From JBHJHP01 sp042219855 (GTDB lineage: Bacteria; Bacteroidota; Bacteroidia; Bacteroidales; UBA5342): 64,000 nucleotides of DNA. Both the position numbers and the translations under genes were made by a program. The stretch is from positions 186,001 to 250,000 of the forward strand of contig NZ_JBHJHP010000008.1 of NCBI RefSeq assembly GCF_042219855.1, read 5' to 3'. This document shows, one piece after another, positions 59,468-64,000 of this stretch. A model generated the notes under the pieces. The model worked only from the letters and a program-made list of their open reading frames with translations, made no database searches and had not been told where the DNA came from. The stretch's first letter is position 1, and the number at the start of each line of letters is the position of its first letter.

Positions 59468-60877
59468 ATGATAAGATATCTCAAACATAAGGTTTTTCAG
59501 GTAATTTCGGACATTTCCGAGCAGGAAAAGGTGCAGTGTTATGTCATTGGTGGTTATGTGCGTGACATAATTTTAGAACGGCCATCCAAGGATATTGATG
59601 TTGTGGTGCTGGGAGATGGAATTAAAATAGCTGAACGATGTGCAGGTCAATTAGGACAAAATGTCAGTGTGCACGTTTTTAAGAATTTTGGTACTGCACA
59701 GATTAAACTCAAAGGTGTTGAAATTGAGTTTGTCGGAGCCCGAAAGGAATCCTATAACAGAAACAGCAGAAAACCCATTGTGGAGAGTGGTACATTGGAA
59801 GATGACCAGAACAGAAGAGATTTCACAATTAATGCGATGGCAATTTCTCTGAACAAAGCTTCATTTGGTGAATTGGTGGATCCGTTCAACGGTCTAGATG
59901 ATATCAGGGATAAGCGCATTGTGACGCCTCTGGATCCGGACATTACCTTTTCGGATGATCCCTTGCGTATGATGCGGGCTATCCGCTTTGCCAGCCAGCT
60001 TGATTTTACTATTGATCCTGAAACCTTTAAAGCAATACAGAAAAACCGGGAACGGATAACTATTGTGTCCAAAGAAAGAATTGTAGATGAGTTAAATAAA
60101 ATTGTGTTGTCTCCTAAGCCTTCGGTTGGTTTTATTTTGCTGGAAAAGTCTGGTTTATTACAAGTAATTTTCCCTGAATTATCGGGTATGAAAGGGGTGG
60201 AGACGAAGTCAGGTGTGGCACACAAGGATAATTTTTATCATACGCTTAAGGTTCTTGACAATCTGTCTCAGGTTACCGGTGATTTATGGTTAAGATGGGC
60301 AGCCATCCTGCATGATATTGGGAAACCAAAAACAAAACGCTTCGACGATAATCTGGGCTGGACCTTTCACAACCATAATTTTATTGGTTCAAAAATGATA
60401 CCGGGTATTTTCAGGCGCATGAAACTGCCACTGAACGAAAAAATGAAATTTGTTCAAAAGATGGTGAACCTTCATATGCGACCGATTGTGCTGGCTGAAG
60501 ATACGGTGTCAGATTCTGCGGTTCGTCGCCTGTTGTTTGAAGCCGGAGATGATATTGATAAGCTGATGAATTTATGTGAAGCGGATATTACCTCGAAGAA
60601 TGAGGATAAGGTAAAGCAGTATCTGAATAATTTTAGGATGGTGAGGGAAAAGCTTGAAGAAATTGAAGCCAAAGACCGGATTCGAAATTTTCAACCTCCT
60701 GTAACAGGTGAAGAAATTATGGAAACATTTGACCTTAAACCCTGCAGGGAGGTTGGAGATATTAAGTCCGCAATTAAAGATGCTATTCTGGATGGAATTA
60801 TACCGAATGAGCATGATGAAGCCCGAAAATATATGCTGAATATTGCCAGAGAGATGGGCCTTGAGCCCATCCGTTAG
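59468..60877 (+). CDS. CCA-adding tRNA nucleotidyltransferase / poly(A) polymerase family with HD domain
   Basis: This 469-residue class II nucleotidyltransferase has VIGGYVRDIILERPSKDID, where D42 and D44 are the metal ligands, then EDDQNRRDFTINAMA, FSDDPLRMMRAIRFASQLDF, and a central HD domain (WAAILHDIGKPKTKRF, with H and D). It would repair or build the CCA end of tRNA; an HD-type phosphatase/nuclease in the middle is common in this family. It is convergent with the PNP gene with a 3-bp gap. Confidence 0.9.
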   Translation: MIRYLKHKVFQVISDISEQEKVQCYVIGGYVRDIILERPSKDIDVVVLGDGIKIAERCAGQLGQNVSVHVFKNFGTAQIKLKGVEIEFVGARKESYNRNSRKPIVESGTLEDDQNRRDFTINAMAISLNKASFGELVDPFNGLDDIRDKRIVTPLDPDITFSDDPLRMMRAIRFASQLDFTIDPETFKAIQKNRERITIVSKERIVDELNKIVLSPKPSVGFILLEKSGLLQVIFPELSGMKGVETKSGVAHKDNFYHTLKVLDNLSQVTGDLWLRWAAILHDIGKPKTKRFDDNLGWTFHNHNFIGSKMIPGIFRRMKLPLNEKMKFVQKMVNLHMRPIVLAEDTVSDSAVRRLLFEAGDDIDKLMNLCEADITSKNEDKVKQYLNNFRMVREKLEEIEAKDRIRNFQPPVTGEEIMETFDLKPCREVGDIKSAIKDAILDGIIPNEHDEARKYMLNIAREMGLEPIR

Positions 60878-60880
60878 TTT

Positions 60881-61690
60881 TTAAAGCTGATCAACAAGTC
60901 CCTTGATAATGGCTGTCATTTTAGGTTCTGCCGCTGCCGCTACCTGCTGAACTTCTTCATGCGATACCTCTACAATTTCTCCTGGTACCCCGCTGTCTGT
61001 TATAATGGAGATGGCAAAACAGCGGAGATTCATATGTCGTGCCACAATAATTTCCGGTACAGTAGACATGCCAACAGCATCAGCTCCCATCATTCTGAAA
61101 TATTTGTATTCTGATGGAGTTTCGAAAGTAGGTCCTGATGTACCTACATAAACTCCCTTTTTTAAGTCAGTGCCGTTTTCTTGAGCAATACGGAACGCAG
61201 CATCGATGAGTTGCGGATCATACACCTGGCTCATATCCGGAAAGCGGGTGCCCAGCTCATTAAAGTTTTTACCACGTAAAGGATGTTCGGGGAAATGGTT
61301 TATATGATCGTTCAGTACCATAATGTCACCGACCTTAAATCCAGGGTTGAGGCCACCGGAAGCATTTGACACCATCAGCGTTTTAACACCGATGAATTTG
61401 AATACCCTGACCGGAAATGTGACTTCTTTCATGTCATAGCCTTCGTAATAATGAAAGCGCCCCTGCATTGCCAGAACTGTTTTATCATTGATTTTTCCCT
61501 TGATCAGTCTTCCTTCATGCCCTTCAACCGTTGAAACCGGGAAGTTTGGTATTTTATCGTAACCGATGGTCTTTTCAATTTCTATCTCGTTCACAAGCCC
61601 GCCTAGTCCGGTGCCAAGAATAATTGCTACTTCAGAAACAAACTCTTCTCTTTTAAGAAACTCAGCGGTTTCTTTTATTTTGGTTAACAT
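60881..61690 (-). CDS. Purine nucleoside phosphorylase (PNP, class of PunA/XapA)
   Basis: This 269-residue trimeric-type PNP has ILGTGLGGLVNEIE at 24-37, GRFHYYEGYDMKEVTFPVRV, VSNASGGLNPGFKVGDIM, TSGPTFETPSEYKYFRMMGADAVGMSTVPEI, all typical. It splits purine nucleosides with phosphate in the salvage pathway. Its start overlaps the lpxK end by 29 bp. The order sppA-lpxK-PNP recurs in Bacteroidota. Confidence 0.93.
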   Translation of the reverse strand: MLTKIKETAEFLKREEFVSEVAIILGTGLGGLVNEIEIEKTIGYDKIPNFPVSTVEGHEGRLIKGKINDKTVLAMQGRFHYYEGYDMKEVTFPVRVFKFIGVKTLMVSNASGGLNPGFKVGDIMVLNDHINHFPEHPLRGKNFNELGTRFPDMSQVYDPQLIDAAFRIAQENGTDLKKGVYVGTSGPTFETPSEYKYFRMMGADAVGMSTVPEIIVARHMNLRCFAISIITDSGVPGEIVEVSHEEVQQVAAAAEPKMTAIIKGLVDQL

Positions 61691-62753
61691 AATCTATTAT
61701 AGTTTTATCAAATTCTTTTTTCCCGTTATACAGGAATTCTACTCTTACGGGGATATAGTACATAAATGACTTGATCTCTTTAGGGATCAGCGTTTCCACC
61801 TCAAAAAGTCTCATGGCATCTTTTTCTGTTGTAATAATAACCTTATCCTTATTGCCAATCTGTAAATATCTTTTTTTTATCAGTTCAAAGTCTTTTTTTG
61901 TGAACTGATGGTGATCCGGAAACTGAAGCAGTTCAGATTCTTTTACAATACTGTCAATATGTGCTTTAAAAATTTCCGGTTGCGCAATGCCGGTCACTAC
62001 CAATGCCGTAGAGGTCTCGTTTATACTTTCAAATAATCTGGTATGATCGAAAACAGACTGGGGTTCATTGTGCTTCAGTGTGGTAAAATACAGGCTTTGA
62101 TGGGCTACTGTTTTAAACCGTTTAATCAGAATGCGTAAATCAATGGGTTTTAAATTCTCCGGACATTTGGTTACAATAATAATATTTGCCCTCTGTTTAC
62201 TTTTTTCAGGCTCTCTCAGATTACCTGCGGGAAGCATGCGGTCTTCATCAATCGGATTATTGTAATCTATCAGTAATATGGAAAGTCCGGGAATGACATA
62301 ACGGTGCTGATATGCATCATCCAGAAGAATAGCATCAATTGGTTTTTGGTCCTGTTCGCTGTTCTTCAGTAACGTTTGAATTCCATTTATGCGTTTGGCA
62401 TCTACTGCTACAGTAATTTTTGGAAATTTGCGTTTAATCTGCAACGGTTCGTCGCCAATATCCCTTACTGTTGAACCGGTTGAACCTAAAACAAAACCTT
62501 TGCTTTTGCGCTTATATCCCCGGCTTAAAACTGCAAGGCTGAACTTTTTATGCAGCAGTTGTATGAGGTATTCGGTATGTGGTGTTTTTCCTGTTCCTCC
62601 AACTGTGATATTGCCAACGCTTATTACAGGAATGTCAAATTTCTCTGCCTTGATAAAACCCCAGTCGAACAAAAGGTTACGCGATGTAACAATTATTCTG
62701 TAAAGAAGGGAAAAAGGCGAGAGGATCAGCGCAAATTTCTTCCTGTCGGGCAT
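61662..62753 (-). CDS. lpxK: Tetraacyldisaccharide 4'-kinase
   Basis: This 363-residue kinase adds the 4' phosphate of lipid A at the inner membrane. It has an N-terminal hydrophobic helix (FALILSPFSLLYRIIV), the Walker A loop VGNITVGGTGKTPHT at 46-60, ILLDDAYQHRYV, and DHHQFTKKDFELI. It confirms an LPS-bearing, Gram-negative envelope. It begins 12 bp after the sppA stop. Confidence 0.94.
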   Translation of the reverse strand: MPDRKKFALILSPFSLLYRIIVTSRNLLFDWGFIKAEKFDIPVISVGNITVGGTGKTPHTEYLIQLLHKKFSLAVLSRGYKRKSKGFVLGSTGSTVRDIGDEPLQIKRKFPKITVAVDAKRINGIQTLLKNSEQDQKPIDAILLDDAYQHRYVIPGLSILLIDYNNPIDEDRMLPAGNLREPEKSKQRANIIIVTKCPENLKPIDLRILIKRFKTVAHQSLYFTTLKHNEPQSVFDHTRLFESINETSTALVVTGIAQPEIFKAHIDSIVKESELLQFPDHHQFTKKDFELIKKRYLQIGNKDKVIITTEKDAMRLFEVETLIPKEIKSFMYYIPVRVEFLYNGKKEFDKTIIDYVNQNKRNR

Positions 62754-62765
62754 AAATCCGATTAC

Positions 62766-64000
62766 TTATTGAATGTTCAATTCATAAGGCATTCTGGCCT
62801 GAAGACCTGAAAGTCCCTTATAGTGAATCAGCTTTTTATAAATCTCGTAGTTTTCACCCATTCGCATCTCCAGCATGCTGGTTTTAACTTCTGCTGAAAG
62901 GTCGTCTATAAGCTGCTGGAAAAAATCTTTCTGTTCCGGAAGTTCCATTAAGCGGTATTCCTTCAGGCCGGCCATTTCAGCTGCAAGCGCTATGGCATCA
63001 TCTATTCCTCCGAACTTATCAATTAAGTCGATCTTTTTTGCATCTTCTCCGCTCCATACACGGCCTTGTCCTATTTCATTGATCTCTTCAGGCGTTTTGT
63101 TGCGTCCATCAGCACAACGGGTTAGAAATGTATTATAGCCTCTTTCCACCCATGCCTGTAGCATATTCTTCTCACTCTGAGTCATTGGCCTGACAACACT
63201 CATCAGGTCAGCATACTCGTTGGTTTTTACGCCATCGAATGTAACACCTATTTTGTCTGTAAGCCCTTTAAAATTTGGGATCATGCCAAAAATGCCAATT
63301 GAGCCTGTTATGGTTGATGGACGTGCCATGATGGTATGCGCATTACAGGATATATAGTAACCGCCGGATGCAGCCACATCTCCCATGGATACAATCAGTG
63401 GTTTGCCTTCTTTGGCTAATTCCAGCTCGCGCCATATCTGTTCTGAACCATAGGCAGAGCCTCCGGGTGAATTAACCCGTAGAACAATGGCTTTTACAGT
63501 CGTGTCTGTTCTGGCATCACGGATTGAAGCAGCAAGTTCACCGGATTTGATGCCATCGTTTGAACCATCATCAATACCGCCGGATGCATATATAAATGCA
63601 ATTTTGTTTCTCGAGTATTTCCGGTCAGTCTTAACATTTGCTTTTGTGTATTTCTGCAGGGAGATAAAGTTGGGTTCAGCAGATTCTTTTCTGTCACACG
63701 AATCATTTAATTCTGCAAGTATCTGGTCTGCATATTTAAGATCATCTATGAGACCGGCTGTTACAGCCACTTCCTGATTGGAAAGCATAAGCCCCTGTTG
63801 TGCAAAATCTTCCAGGACTTTGTCCGTTATATTTCTGTCTTTTGCCAGACGGTCTTTATATGTACCCCATAGAGAATTTATCAGTACCTCACTCTGTTCC
63901 TTACTGTATTGACTCATCTGGTCATTTATAAATGGTTCAATAGCAGATTTGTATTTTCCTACCTTGAAAATATTGGCTTCAATGCCAAGCTTATCCATTG
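62766..64000 (-). CDS. sppA: Signal peptide peptidase SppA, 67K type, partial (N-terminus outside window)
   Basis: The gene runs off the right edge; a Met codon at 63998 is internal, not the start. The visible 411 residues hold the end of the first protease repeat with GKYKSAIEPF, whose second Lys is the catalytic base in the 67K type, and the second repeat with VNSPGGSAYGSEQIWRELE and DVAASGGYYIS, containing the nucleophile Ser. It is a membrane-bound serine-lysine protease that degrades leftover signal peptides. It is the first gene of the sppA-lpxK-PNP block, as far as seen. Confidence 0.93.
   Translation of the reverse strand, partial: MDKLGIEANIFKVGKYKSAIEPFINDQMSQYSKEQSEVLINSLWGTYKDRLAKDRNITDKVLEDFAQQGLMLSNQEVAVTAGLIDDLKYADQILAELNDSCDRKESAEPNFISLQKYTKANVKTDRKYSRNKIAFIYASGGIDDGSNDGIKSGELAASIRDARTDTTVKAIVLRVNSPGGSAYGSEQIWRELELAKEGKPLIVSMGDVAASGGYYISCNAHTIMARPSTITGSIGIFGMIPNFKGLTDKIGVTFDGVKTNEYADLMSVVRPMTQSEKNMLQAWVERGYNTFLTRCADGRNKTPEEINEIGQGRVWSGEDAKKIDLIDKFGGIDDAIALAAEMAGLKEYRLMELPEQKDFFQQLIDDLSAEVKTSMLEMRMGENYEIYKKLIHYKGLSGLQARMPYELNIQ

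Overview
The window looks like the chromosome of a Bacteroidota bacterium, probably of the Bacteroidales/Marinilabiliales kind. Support comes from two proteins with type IX secretion (T9SS) C-terminal sorting domains, PorV-like and helix-hairpin-helix outer-membrane barrels, families common in this phylum (DUF4922, DUF3098, YfhO, an elongated IspG), promoters of the TTTG / TAnnTTTG type, and the gene orders ftsX-DUF3098-uppP-truB-queA and sppA-lpxK-PNP. I saw no rRNA, tRNA, insertion sequence, prophage or CRISPR array. The genus cannot be fixed from this sequence.

Layout. 1-655: start of a zinc/manganese-binding ABC lipoprotein (minus strand, cut by the edge). 722-4228: comF, a PorV-like barrel and a ComEA-like HHH barrel, a possible DNA-uptake trio. 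4331-10893: five tightly coupled genes (GHL10 glycosidase, GT2, DUF4922 nucleotidyltransferase-like, SpoIID-like, AmpG-like transporter) that read as a cell-wall glycan turnover cassette. 10969-13332: an ECF sigma factor and a membrane-anchored partner that ends in a T9SS sorting domain. 13333-14078: a repeat-rich non-coding island. 14079-18106: rel and ispG. 18190-33985: a surface polysaccharide cluster (flippase, four glycosyltransferase-like or ligase-like genes, LegB-type dehydratase, CBS-nucleotidyltransferase, methyltransferase, heparinase-like protein, bi-domain oxidoreductase, WecB). 34130-40399: YfhO, ftsX, DUF3098, uppP, truB, queA. 40506-44051: DUF2807, CoA-binding protein, PlsC and a BASS transporter.

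44316-50924 is a complete leucine operon (leuA, leuC, leuD, a CimA-like synthase, leuB). In front of it lies a readable transcription attenuator: a consensus promoter, a 21-residue leader peptide with five Leu and four Ile codons, and mutually exclusive terminator and antiterminator hairpins. 51026-54004 holds a minimal T9SS cargo protein, an MscS channel and a galactose mutarotase lipoprotein. 54226-58357 is purU, a TlpA-like protein and hisH-hisA-hisF-hisIE. The end carries paralogous thioredoxins (one a lipoprotein), a CCA-adding enzyme, and sppA-lpxK-PNP on the minus strand, with sppA cut by the window edge.

The most rewarding points are the leu attenuator and its Leu/Ile logic, the glycan-turnover cassette with its uncharacterised DUF4922 protein, the sigma factor with a T9SS-domain membrane partner, the comF-HHH barrel trio, and the heptanucleotide-repeat island. 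All functions are inferred from sequence motifs and gene order; no database search was run.
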